DNA of 14,041 nucleotides from Wolinella sp052173415. GTDB taxonomy: Bacteria; Campylobacterota; Campylobacteria; Campylobacterales; Helicobacteraceae. The notes below the pieces were generated by a model. The model saw nothing but the letters and a program-made list of their open reading frames with translations, was not told the DNA's origin and did not search any database. A program made the translations under genes and the position numbers. Location of the stretch: NCBI GenBank assembly GCA_052173415.1, contig JBQMYQ010000043.1, forward strand, positions 1-14,041, given 5' to 3'. Of this stretch, positions 1 to 7,412 are shown one piece after another (position 1 is the stretch's first letter; every line of letters begins with the position of its first letter).

Positions 1-854
1 TCAACATGCTCACTCAAAAGCTCAAATAGTGGCAACACGGGAATCTTGGACTTCTCAATAACCGCCCTGTGCCCCTCGCTAAACACTCGCGGAAGATTCT
101 CCACGATTCCCCCACCGGTAATATGTGCGAGCGAATGAATCTTGCCCCTAAGGGCTTTATAGGTCTTCACGTAGATTCTCGTGGGCTCTAAAAGCGTCTC
201 AATGAGCGGTCGTCCGAGAAACGTATCAGCAAAACTCATGCCACGCGTCTCAAAAAGCACCTTGCGTATGAGCGAATAGCCGTTTGAGTGCGCGCCAGAG
301 CTTGGAAGCGCGACCAAAATATCGCCCACTTCGGTGCGATTTTCGCTCTCCACATCAGCGCGCTCGGCGATTCCCACGGCAAAACCCGCAAGATCAAAAT
401 CACCCCCTTGATACATACCCGGCATCTCCGCTGTCTCGCCCCCAATTAGAGCGCATTCCGCCTCTTTACACCCCGCGACGATTCCCTTAATTACGCTCAT
501 CGCCCCATCGACATTTAGCTTCCCTGTGGCGTAATAATCAAGAAAAAACATCGGCGTGGCGTGGTTGCAGATGAGGTCATTCACGCACATCGCCACGAGG
601 TCGATCCCCACGCTCTTAAGATTCCCGCTCTCGATGGCTAGTCGTAACTTCGTTCCCACGCCATCAGTTGCACCCAAAATCACAGGCTCTTTAAAGCCGC
701 TAGGAAGTGCATACGCACCGGCAAATGAGCCGATTCCCCCAATCACATGGGAATCAAAAGTCGATTTCACTAGTGGCTTGATTCCCTCAACCAGACGATT
801 CCCCGCGTCGATATTCACGCCGGAATCTTCGTAGCTGATGGTGTTTTGACTCAT
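1..854 (-). CDS. purM: Phosphoribosylformylglycinamidine cyclo-ligase (AIR synthetase), C-terminus cut by window
   Basis: PurM converts FGAM plus ATP to AIR, the fifth step of purine synthesis, in the cytosol. The visible 284 codons start MSQNTISYEDSGVNIDAGNR and show family blocks in order: the DAGN loop (residues 16-19), GATDGVGTKLRLA, CVNDL followed by FFLDYYATGKL, the GGETAEMPG loop, SSGAHSNGYSL, and ITGGGIVENLPRV near the cut end. The family is about 330-345 residues, so roughly 50 C-terminal residues lie beyond position 1. The ATG overlaps the argG stop in an ATGA arrangement (851-854), and an AGGAA lies about 10 nt upstream inside argG, so translation is probably coupled to argG. The coding DNA is dense in the GGGAATC word (nine copies, both orientations). 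The assignment is secure. Confidence 0.95.
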   Translation of the reverse strand, partial: MSQNTISYEDSGVNIDAGNRLVEGIKPLVKSTFDSHVIGGIGSFAGAYALPSGFKEPVILGATDGVGTKLRLAIESGNLKSVGIDLVAMCVNDLICNHATPMFFLDYYATGKLNVDGAMSVIKGIVAGCKEAECALIGGETAEMPGMYQGGDFDLAGFAVGIAERADVESENRTEVGDILVALPSSGAHSNGYSLIRKVLFETRGMSFADTFLGRPLIETLLEPTRIYVKTYKALRGKIHSLAHITGGGIVENLPRVFSEGHRAVIEKSKIPVLPLFELLSEHV

Positions 855-2062
855 TTTCGCATTTTTCCTGCAATGACAAATCGGAGCGCATTGAGCTTGA
901 TAAAGCCCTCCGCGTCCTTTTGATTATAGACGTGATCCTCTTCAAAGGTCGAATAATCCGCACTAAAGAGCGATTTAGGCGAGGTGCGCCCCGCGAGAAT
1001 CACATTGCCCTTGTAGAGCTTCACACCCACGCTCCCGCTGACGTTTTCTTGTGTTTTGTCGATGAGTGCTTGTAGGGCTTCTCTCTCGGGTGAAAACCAG
1101 TAGCCGCTATAAATGAGGCTCGCGAATTTAGGCATTAGCTCATCTTTTAGATGCGCCTCCTCCCTGTCAAGTGTGAGCGATTCAATCGCCCTGTGCGCTT
1201 TTAGGAGAATCGTCCCTCCAGGTGTCTCATAACAACCGCGAGACTTCATGCCCACGTAGCGATTTTCTACCAAGTCAAGCCGCCCGATTCCATGTTTACC
1301 CCCGAGGCGATTGAGCTCAGAGAGAAGCGCGGCGGGCGAGAGCTTCTTGCCATTAATCCCCACCGCATCGCCATGCTCAAACTCAATGCTGATCCTCTCA
1401 GGCTCATTAGGTGCATGCAGGGGCGAAACGCTCCATCGCCACATATCCTCCTCAGGCTCGCTCGCAGGATTCTCCAAAATCCCGCCCTCATAAGAGATGT
1501 GGAGCAGATTCGCATCCATCGAATAGGGAGATTTTTTGCCCTTTTTCTCAATAGGAATCCCATGTTTCTCCGCATAAACGAGCAGTTTTTCGCGCGAATT
1601 CAAATCCCATTCACGCCATGGTGCGATGACCTTAATTCCCGGCATGAGCGCATACGCGCCCAGCTCAAAGCGCACCTGATCGTTGCCCTTGCCCGTCGCA
1701 CCGTGTGAAATCGCGTCCGCACCGACCTCTTTGGCGATTTCTACGAGATGTTTTGCAATGAGTGGGCGCGCAATGGACGTGCCCAGCAGATATTCGCCCT
1801 CATAAAGGGCGTTTGCGCGAAACATCGGAAACACATAATCGCGCACAAACTCTTCGCGCAAATCTTTAATGAAAATATTCTCATCTTTGATTCCCAAAAG
1901 CTTTGCTTTGGCGCGCGCGGGCTCCACCTCCTCACCCTGCCCAATATCCGCAGTAAAAGTGATGACCTCACACTGATACTGCTCTTGCAGCCATTTCAAA
2001 ATCACGCTCGTATCAAGACCGCCGGAATAGGCAAGAACCACTTTGTTGATTTTTTTGGACAT
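851..2062 (-). CDS. argG: Argininosuccinate synthase
   Basis: Joins citrulline and aspartate with ATP to give argininosuccinate, the penultimate step of arginine synthesis. The 403-residue protein is full length for the family. The ATP-pyrophosphatase P-loop AYSGGLDTS is at residues 11-19, the GATGKGNDQVRFE block at 121-133, and the SMDANLLHIS block at 181-190. The open frame extends 41 codons upstream to 2185, but I chose the ATG at 2062: the family starts at MSKKINK, an AAAGG lies 8 nt upstream, and the extension would run back into the divergent S4-gene promoter. The stop overlaps the purM start by 4 nt, so the two are one transcript. As I recall, H. pylori has no argG, so this argues for a different, arginine-prototrophic species. 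Confidence 0.96.
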   Translation of the reverse strand: MSKKINKVVLAYSGGLDTSVILKWLQEQYQCEVITFTADIGQGEEVEPARAKAKLLGIKDENIFIKDLREEFVRDYVFPMFRANALYEGEYLLGTSIARPLIAKHLVEIAKEVGADAISHGATGKGNDQVRFELGAYALMPGIKVIAPWREWDLNSREKLLVYAEKHGIPIEKKGKKSPYSMDANLLHISYEGGILENPASEPEEDMWRWSVSPLHAPNEPERISIEFEHGDAVGINGKKLSPAALLSELNRLGGKHGIGRLDLVENRYVGMKSRGCYETPGGTILLKAHRAIESLTLDREEAHLKDELMPKFASLIYSGYWFSPEREALQALIDKTQENVSGSVGVKLYKGNVILAGRTSPKSLFSADYSTFEEDHVYNQKDAEGFIKLNALRFVIAGKMRK

Positions 2063-2094
2063 GACGCACCCTTTAGGCTCACAAAATTTGCGCC

Positions 2095-2100
2095 ATTTTA
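2095..2100 (-). promoter_or_regulatory. Candidate -10 box of argG-purM
   Basis: On the minus strand this reads TAAAAT, preceded by a T run (TTTTTTGG), as in Helicobacter/Campylobacter housekeeping promoters that lack a clear -35. It would place transcription start about 26 nt before the argG ATG. Inferred from sequence only. Confidence 0.4.
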
Positions 2101-2166
2101 CCAAAAAACTCCACCCTAAAAGGCTCTTTAATATCCAATCCACGAATTTTGGCTTAAAAAAATGGG

Positions 2167-2172
2167 TAAAAT
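2167..2172 (+). promoter_or_regulatory. Candidate -10 box of the S4-domain gene
   Basis: TAAAAT flanked by GGG and CCC, preceded by an A-rich tract. A start near 2179 would give a leader of about 25 nt before the GTG at 2204. It would also exclude the upstream ATG at 2162 as the gene start. Inferred. Confidence 0.35.
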
Positions 2173-2203
2173 CCCAAAAAAACAAGAGATTAGGAGCATG
2201 CGC

Positions 2204-2452
2204 GTGAGGATTGATAAATTTCTAAATAGCGTCAATATCGTAAAGAATCGCGCCACCGCGCAAGATATGATCGCAAGCAATGTGGTCTTTATTCAAGGGA
2301 TTCTCGCTAAGGCAAGCAGGGAAGTGCGCGTGGGCGATGTGATTGAGATACGCTATTTGGAGCGCACGAAACGCTACAAGGTGCTGGCGATTCCCGCACA
2401 CAAGAGCACTCCAAAGAGCCAAAAAGGGGAATACGTAAGCGAGCTTGATTAG
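2204..2452 (+). CDS. Small S4-domain RNA-binding protein (HslR/Hsp15-like)
   Basis: An 82-residue protein that is essentially a single S4 RNA-binding fold. It starts RIDKFLNSVNIVKNRATAQD, then has the recognition helix and the turn xASREVRVGDVIEIRYL (to about residue 52), followed by a short basic tail. In E. coli the related Hsp15 binds free 50S subunits carrying nascent chains; the role here is inferred. Three in-frame starts exist: ATG 2162, ATG 2198 and GTG 2204. I chose GTG 2204 because AGGAG (2192-2196) sits 7 nt upstream, against only 1 nt for ATG 2198. The H. pylori homologue, as I recall it, also begins at MRIDKFL. The gene diverges from argG and converges on ccsBA. Confidence 0.85.
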   Translation: MRIDKFLNSVNIVKNRATAQDMIASNVVFIQGILAKASREVRVGDVIEIRYLERTKRYKVLAIPAHKSTPKSQKGEYVSELD

Positions 2453-2474
2453 CAGGAATCTGCCAAGCTCGTTT
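2437..2474 (+). terminator. Hairpin terminator overlapping the S4-gene stop codon
   Basis: CGAGCTTG (2440-2447) pairs perfectly with CAAGCTCG (2464-2471), and inside it GCAG (2452-2455) pairs with CTGC (2460-2463) around a GAAT loop. Only a 4-nt ATTA bulge interrupts the stem. TTT follows on the plus side. The stop codon TAG (2450-2452) is inside the hairpin. It lies between two convergent genes, so it may also stop ccsBA transcription, though the minus side lacks a U run. The inner loop contains one GGAATC word. Confidence 0.7.
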
Positions 2475-2479
2475 GGGCT

Positions 2480-5218
2480 TTAGGGAAGTTTGGGCGCATT
2501 AAGATCACCTTTTCGTCCACCAAGGATAATGAGCGCAAGGGTAAGCGCGACTAGATAATAGAGGAACGTAGGAATCGGGAGCGGATCTCCTGCAGCATAG
2601 GAGTGTAGCCCGCCTGAGCCCGTGAGATAGAAATTCACTCCAAAATAGGTCATAAGAATCGAATAAAACCCAAGCACACTTAAAGAAGCAAAAACATAGG
2701 GGCGTTCGCCACCTTTTAGGAATCGCACGTGCAAAATCACCGTGTAGAGCACGATAGAGATGAGCGACCACGTCTCTTTAGGATCCCAGCCCCAGTATCG
2801 CCCCCAACTCTCATTCGCCCACACGCCACCAAGGAAATTCCCCACCGTGAGCATCGCAAGCCCCAAAATCATACTCATCTCATTGATCGCTCCCAGCGTG
2901 AGAATCGAGGAATCAAGCTGAGGTCGTGCAGGCGAGCGCAAGATAAGCATAAAAAGTGTAATAAGCCCGAGCATGAAGCAAAGTCCAAGGAATCCATAGC
3001 TCGCCGTAATGACAGAGACGTGGATATTGAGCCAGTAGGATTTCAGCACCGGCACGAGATTTGTGATTTGTGGATCCATGAAACCTAACTGCGCGACAAA
3101 GAGTGAGATTCCCGCCAAGATTGCTGATGTAGAAAGGGCAAGGCGCGAATGGCGGAAGAAGAGCGTGCCTGAGATTCCCGCCGCCCATGCAATATAGATC
3201 ATCGACTCATAGGCGTTGCTCCATGGAGCATGCCCCGCGACATACCAGCGCAGCGCGAGCGCGAGCGTGTGAAGGAGGACACTAAGCAGAATAAGCCAAT
3301 GCAAAATGAGTGCGGGAATCCTAAGCGCGGGTTTTGCACGCACGATTCCCACGAATATCATGATAAACAGAGCCAATCCAAGTAAAATATAGACATAGCT
3401 CAAACGAGCAAAAATCTGCGAATGATTAAGCCAAATCTCCGCCTCTATGCGCGCGGGATTTAGCGCAAGATTGCCTCCATAGCGCGCCTGAAAGCTCACA
3501 AAATTGTTTAGAGCTTTTTGCGCGCCCTCCCATGTATTATCCTTAATGCCTTTGTCAAACTGCGTGAAATATTCACGCAAGATTCCCTGAACATACTCAC
3601 CATCGCTCGCTTCAAAGCTCTGCATCGCCTCAACAGGCGAATACCAGCGATCCCCGCCATTCATATCAGGCAAAATCCGTAACGTCTGCGCAGTATAGAT
3701 GAGATACGCGATATTGAGCCGCTCATCGACGCTCAGCACGTCTTTATCGAATTTATCACGCAGCGCGGGCTTTTTGCGATTCGCCTCCTCAATGTAGTTG
3801 GAGAGCTTGTAGCGACCGCCCTCAAAGGCGTCATCAAAGGAGATGTGGCTATCGCTTTGAGGGGCGCCGATGACCTCTTTGAGGCGTGGCGTGGAGACTT
3901 TAATCATCTTTACGCTCTTCCATTCATTAGGATACATCAGCATGCCAAGGAGAATTTGCGTGTTATCAAGCCCTAGGAATTTGTCCTTTTTGGTAATCTT
4001 ATGGACATAATCACTTGCGAGCGTATCAATAGGCTTAATGCGCCCGCCAAAATCCTGCACCATCAAGCGACTAAACTCCCGTGCATGCACTTTGGAATGC
4101 GCTTGGAGCTTCTGAAGCATGCGCAGCGTCTCTTCGTTTGCATGGAGTGTCTTTGGTGCAAAAGAGAGCGCAAAGGAGAGTGCGAGTAGCACCGCGCCGA
4201 TATTTTGCGCATTCACAAAGCGTCCGAGCTGATAAAAGCGCCCATTTTTAGCGAAAAAATTCCACAGTAAGCCTAGAATCAGCATCGCATAGCCGATATA
4301 GGTGGGAATCTTGCCCGGATCGTTATTAACTGAAAGGATCGTGCCCATCTCATCTTGATCATAAGAGGACTGGAAGAATCGGTAGCCTCCGTAATCAAGC
4401 GTGTTGTTCATATAGATACGATGAGGCTCATCAAGCCCTTTGCTTTCATCAAGCAGGCGGATTTCAGAAGCGTATGATGAGGGACTCATCGAGCCTGGGT
4501 ATCGCTCAAGCTCAAAACGCTCCAGCCTAATAAAAAATGGGAGAGGAATCTGTTTCGCTCCCCATTCAATGAGAAAATGTGCATCTCCCATCTGTGCGGG
4601 CACTATGGCTCCGCGAACACCACTCCCACCGATAAGTGAAAGCCTCTGTGTCTCGCCTTTGTAACGCACATCTACGCTCAGAATCTCCTCAAAACTCCGC
4701 GCGTCGCTATTCATCTGATAATCGTGATAGAAAATCTCGAGAGACTCATCACCGATTTTAAGAGCATGTTTGAACTCTTTTTTACCCAAAGGGGCAAGAG
4801 AGAGGGGGAAATCAGCATAATATCTCTGATCACCCACGAGAGCTCGCACCATGAAATAGGGCTCTGCGGAGGCAATATAATTTTTTACTTCGCCCTCACG
4901 GAGATGCAACGCACCCTCAAAACCAAAATATCGCGTGATTCCCGCACCAATAACAATCACAACAAACGCACTATGGAGTAGCAAACTCGCCCATTTTCGC
5001 CGCTGCCACGCTTTGGATAGCAAAAGAAGCGTGATAAGATTGAGTGCTAGAAATAGATGAAGCAGATCAAACCAAAGGGTCGAGTAGACGAGGGCTTTAG
5101 CGGAGGCTGTGCCGTGGAGATTCTCCACAAATGTTGCGACCGCACAGGCAGATGCGTAGAGGACTAGCAGGGGAATCGTAAGCCAAAAAGAGCCGAACAT
5201 GTGAATAAAACGTTTCAT
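2480..5218 (-). CDS. ccsBA: Fused cytochrome c synthase CcsBA (system II haem export and attachment)
   Basis: Moves haem across the inner membrane and attaches it to CXXCH motifs of apocytochromes. The 912-residue protein fuses an N-terminal CcsB/ResB part to a C-terminal CcsA part, as is usual in Campylobacterota. The CcsB half has early membrane helices, a likely haem-binding His82 in a helix, and a large periplasmic domain (about 100-340). The CcsA half carries the tryptophan-rich haem-handling WWD segment WGRYWGWDPKETWSL (about 805-819), a candidate first periplasmic haem His733 (LNIHVSV), membrane His830 (VILHV) and second periplasmic His872 (LHSYAAGDP). The frame extends 22 codons upstream, but ATG 5218 has AGGAGG 6 nt before it and starts a typical membrane leader MKRFIHMFG. 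Downstream of hemH and a thiol reductase, it completes a cytochrome c maturation operon. Confidence 0.95.
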   Translation of the reverse strand: MKRFIHMFGSFWLTIPLLVLYASACAVATFVENLHGTASAKALVYSTLWFDLLHLFLALNLITLLLLSKAWQRRKWASLLLHSAFVVIVIGAGITRYFGFEGALHLREGEVKNYIASAEPYFMVRALVGDQRYYADFPLSLAPLGKKEFKHALKIGDESLEIFYHDYQMNSDARSFEEILSVDVRYKGETQRLSLIGGSGVRGAIVPAQMGDAHFLIEWGAKQIPLPFFIRLERFELERYPGSMSPSSYASEIRLLDESKGLDEPHRIYMNNTLDYGGYRFFQSSYDQDEMGTILSVNNDPGKIPTYIGYAMLILGLLWNFFAKNGRFYQLGRFVNAQNIGAVLLALSFALSFAPKTLHANEETLRMLQKLQAHSKVHAREFSRLMVQDFGGRIKPIDTLASDYVHKITKKDKFLGLDNTQILLGMLMYPNEWKSVKMIKVSTPRLKEVIGAPQSDSHISFDDAFEGGRYKLSNYIEEANRKKPALRDKFDKDVLSVDERLNIAYLIYTAQTLRILPDMNGGDRWYSPVEAMQSFEASDGEYVQGILREYFTQFDKGIKDNTWEGAQKALNNFVSFQARYGGNLALNPARIEAEIWLNHSQIFARLSYVYILLGLALFIMIFVGIVRAKPALRIPALILHWLILLSVLLHTLALALRWYVAGHAPWSNAYESMIYIAWAAGISGTLFFRHSRLALSTSAILAGISLFVAQLGFMDPQITNLVPVLKSYWLNIHVSVITASYGFLGLCFMLGLITLFMLILRSPARPQLDSSILTLGAINEMSMILGLAMLTVGNFLGGVWANESWGRYWGWDPKETWSLISIVLYTVILHVRFLKGGERPYVFASLSVLGFYSILMTYFGVNFYLTGSGGLHSYAAGDPLPIPTFLYYLVALTLALIILGGRKGDLNAPKLP

Positions 5219-5266
5219 AAATCCCCTCCTATTATCGATTGTTTCATCGTTGATTCCTCTGTCGCC

Positions 5267-5302
5267 GATTCCCGCGTTGCCCAAGAATGCGCGCAGGGAA
5301 TC
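5267..5302. repeat. Inverted pair of the GGGAATC word between the thioredoxin gene and ccsBA
   Basis: GATTCCC (5267-5273) and GGGAATC (5296-5302) can form a 7-bp stem, extendable by GCG/CGC after a small bulge. It lies 34 nt after the thioredoxin stop and about 50 nt before the ccsBA start, on the minus-strand transcript. It could act as a weak terminator or attenuator inside the operon, or simply be a pair of dispersed words. No U run follows. Confidence 0.5.
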
Positions 5303-5335
5303 TTAGAGAAGTATGGTAAATAGTTTGCAAACACT

Positions 5336-5944
5336 TTATAAATCCTTCTCTTTATATATTTTATTAAGTCGCATAAACATCTCTTTTTCGCTGCCCGCAC
5401 CCTCCCAAAGTCGCTCGGCAATGAAATGCAAAGTCGCATCCAGTCGCTCTTTGGGCATGTAGCCAGGGTAGGTGAGAATCGTCTGCCCCTCGGGCGTCGC
5501 AAAGACGATCGTAGGCGTCGGGCGAATGCCATAAAACTGCGCTAATTCATGTGTCAAGAACTGGGTCGTATGCTCGCCTGTAACGAGTGTATGGGATTTG
5601 CTGTAGCTTCCGTTAATGTAATAGGGGCTAAAATGTTCCTTTATGAAAACTTTAATATCCTCATTATCTCTAATTTCCTGTTTAAGCTTATCGCAGTAGA
5701 TGCAGCCATTGCTCCCAAAAATCATCATAAGGTAGCGTCCATTTGGATTAATCACATTATTGTCAAGTATAATATCAGCCAGCTCGGCATAAGAAGCTCT
5801 ATCAAGATTATCAATCCTGCGTAGCTCTGCCTCGGACATTTTCGTCCCTTGTGAAATCACATCAGCACTCACAGAGGAATCTTCGCAAGCACTAAACAAA
5901 AAAGATATAATTGTAAAAGACAATATGTAAAATTTACGAATCAC
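5336..5944 (-). CDS. Periplasmic thioredoxin-fold lipoprotein, CIYC active site (position of HP0377)
   Basis: A 202-residue thiol-disulfide oxidoreductase. N-terminal MIRKFYILSFTIISFLFSAC is a lipoprotein signal with the lipidated Cys at 20. The redox motif SNGCIYCDKLKQE puts Cys81 and Cys84 in a thioredoxin fold, and RPTPT gives the expected cis-Pro144. The pattern fits the Thioredoxin_2 (SoxW/DsbC-like) type better than classical TrxA. I chose GTG 5944: AAAGGAG lies 6 nt upstream, and the upstream ATG of the open frame lies deep inside hemH. It overlaps the hemH stop by 11 nt, so expression is probably coupled. Between hemH and ccsBA, its likely role is keeping apocytochrome CXXCH cysteines reduced for haem ligation. 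H. pylori HP0377 has the same genomic position, by recall. Function is inferred from fold and context. Confidence 0.85.
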   Translation of the reverse strand: MIRKFYILSFTIISFLFSACEDSSVSADVISQGTKMSEAELRRIDNLDRASYAELADIILDNNVINPNGRYLMMIFGSNGCIYCDKLKQEIRDNEDIKVFIKEHFSPYYINGSYSKSHTLVTGEHTTQFLTHELAQFYGIRPTPTIVFATPEGQTILTYPGYMPKERLDATLHFIAERLWEGAGSEKEMFMRLNKIYKEKDL

Positions 5945-6890
5945 GGGAATCTCCTTTAGGAATAAGATCAAGAATTGCCTCGACAAAAAGCGGGGAATCG
6001 TTCAGACAGGGGGCAACTCTGTATTCGGCGATTCCCCATTTTTGTGCGCGCTCACAATAATCAATGCGCAGTTCAAAATCTGTTTCAGAATTATCAATCG
6101 TGAAAGCAATAGGATATATAATTACTTTTTCATTTTTGTATTTTAGCAACACTTTTTCTAGTGATGGTTCAAGCCACTTTACAGGACCAATCTTAGACTG
6201 GAAAGCATAATCGATTTCTTTAAAAGCAATATTCTCTTCTGCTAAAAGTTGCTTCAAAATAGCAATATTTTCATGGATTTCCTGCTCGTAAGGATCACCC
6301 GCATCTGCGACCTTTTGAGGAATCGCATGAGCAGAAAATATCAAGGTAAATTCCCCGGGATCCGCTCCATCAAGAGTTTCAATAATCTTTTGCACAATCG
6401 CTTTATTGTATTTTTCATTACTATAATAACGATCTATTTCATGAATTTTTGGAGTATATTTTATCGCTTCGCACTGTTTGTAAAATTCGCCCAATGATGA
6501 AAGTGTTGTAGTGCTGGAGTAGTGCGGATAGAGGCTAAAAAGCACCACCTCTTCAATCCCCTTTTGTGCTAACTCTTGCACGACCACATCGGTCATCGGG
6601 GGCGTGTAGCGCATTGCATAGGTATAAAAATGTGAGGAATCGCGGCTCTGCAATGCCTGAATGAGATTAAATGTGTGCTTTACAAGTGGCGATTTTCCGC
6701 CGATTCTCTGGTAATTTGCCCTTGCACTATCACCTCTTTGATATGTGATGAAATTCGCCACAAGAGCGCGGAAGAATGGGCTTTTTATCGGGAGAATGTG
6801 CGGGTCGTTGAACATATTCTTGAGGAACATATCCACTTCAAAAATAGAGCTTGGACCACCCATATTTAGTAGAATAACCGCTTGTTTCAT
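5934..6890 (-). CDS. hemH: Ferrochelatase
   Basis: Inserts Fe2+ into protoporphyrin IX, the last step of protohaem synthesis, at the inner face of the cytoplasmic membrane. The 318-residue protein starts MKQAVILLNMGGPSS and has the catalytic block FSAHAIPQKVADAGDPYEQE with His188. FQSKIGPVKWLEP and DNSETDFELRIDY stand in place of the usual FQSRxGPxxWL and SDHIETxxE motifs. Length is normal for short bacterial ferrochelatases. The ATG at 6890 has AGGAG about 11 nt upstream, slightly far. It is the first gene of the hemH-thioredoxin-ccsBA operon, so haem made here can feed CcsBA. The gene is visibly more AT-rich than its neighbours and has few GGGAATC words except at its 3' end. Confidence 0.95.
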   Translation of the reverse strand: MKQAVILLNMGGPSSIFEVDMFLKNMFNDPHILPIKSPFFRALVANFITYQRGDSARANYQRIGGKSPLVKHTFNLIQALQSRDSSHFYTYAMRYTPPMTDVVVQELAQKGIEEVVLFSLYPHYSSTTTLSSLGEFYKQCEAIKYTPKIHEIDRYYSNEKYNKAIVQKIIETLDGADPGEFTLIFSAHAIPQKVADAGDPYEQEIHENIAILKQLLAEENIAFKEIDYAFQSKIGPVKWLEPSLEKVLLKYKNEKVIIYPIAFTIDNSETDFELRIDYCERAQKWGIAEYRVAPCLNDSPLFVEAILDLIPKGDSRDS

Positions 6891-6961
6891 GCCCCGTGAA
6901 GCTCCTGTTTAAGGTTGGGTAGTGAATTTAAGCGCGTATGATTGCATAAAGTAGATGATGT

Positions 6962-6967
6962 TACAAT
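6962..6967 (+). promoter_or_regulatory. Candidate -10 box upstream of the small membrane protein gene
   Basis: TACAAT, with TTGCAT 14 nt upstream as a poorly spaced -35. A start near 6974 argues that translation begins at 7000 rather than at the ATG at 6970. The 110-nt gap to hemH must also hold a minus-strand promoter, which I could not place convincingly. Confidence 0.35.
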
Positions 6968-6999
6968 AAATGGTAAGAAATTTCGTAAAAAGAGTGTGC

Positions 7000-7404
7000 A
7001 TGCCACAAGAAATCCTAAGAGATTCGCTTGATATTCATCTGTTTTTTGCCTATTTTATGGCGATTCCCCCGTTTTTGGCTCTCTATTTTCTCTACACCGA
7101 GCGCCGCTTTATAAAATTAGCCAAAAAAATCAAGCTCATCGCCCCAGCTTATTATTTTCTCATCTCCGTAGCTCTTTTTAGCGGAATCATCTTGGCTACG
7201 ATGTTTCGACAAATCAGCCCCAAAACACTGGGAATGTTCCTTGCACTGCTGGGAATCTTCCTCCTTGAGCTCAAACGCCACAAACTGCAAAAACCCATCA
7301 CAAGCTCTGAGCATGAGGCACAAGCGCGTTTCATCACATGGGCAAAACGCAAATATATTCTTGACCTCTTTTTGCTCGCATTTGCCTTTTGGCTCGGAAT
7401 GTAG
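7000..7404 (+). CDS. Small integral membrane protein of unknown function (position of HP0375)
   Basis: A 134-residue protein from ATG 7000 (MPQEILRDSLDIHLFFAYFM) with about four hydrophobic helices near residues 11-33, 47-68, 74-91 and 117-133. A polar loop (about 92-116, EHEAQARFITWAKRK) separates the last two. No catalytic or binding motif is recognisable. A His in the first helix (DIHLFF) is the only charged or metal-capable residue there. The open frame reaches back to ATG 6970, but that codon has no ribosome binding site and lies next to the candidate -10. The start at 7000 has only a weak AAAGAG-like sequence. It ends 8 nt before rsmE and is divergent from hemH, an arrangement I recall for HP0375 in H. 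pylori. Function unknown. Confidence 0.75.
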   Translation: MPQEILRDSLDIHLFFAYFMAIPPFLALYFLYTERRFIKLAKKIKLIAPAYYFLISVALFSGIILATMFRQISPKTLGMFLALLGIFLLELKRHKLQKPITSSEHEAQARFITWAKRKYILDLFLLAFAFWLGM

Positions 7405-7412
7405 GGAATCGT

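Noticed and set aside
2063..2185. 41-codon N-terminal extension of ArgG
   Set aside because: The family starts at MSKKINK. The extension has no ribosome binding site and overlaps the divergent gene and both promoters.
5215..5532. 105-codon minus-strand frame overlapping the thioredoxin gene
   Set aside because: Arg/Ser-rich frame-shift shadow with no family features. The CxxC protein in the other frame is clear.
6970..6999. ATG 6970 as start of the small membrane protein
   Set aside because: No ribosome binding site, and it lies immediately after a candidate -10 box. The added residues are basic and not part of the first membrane helix.
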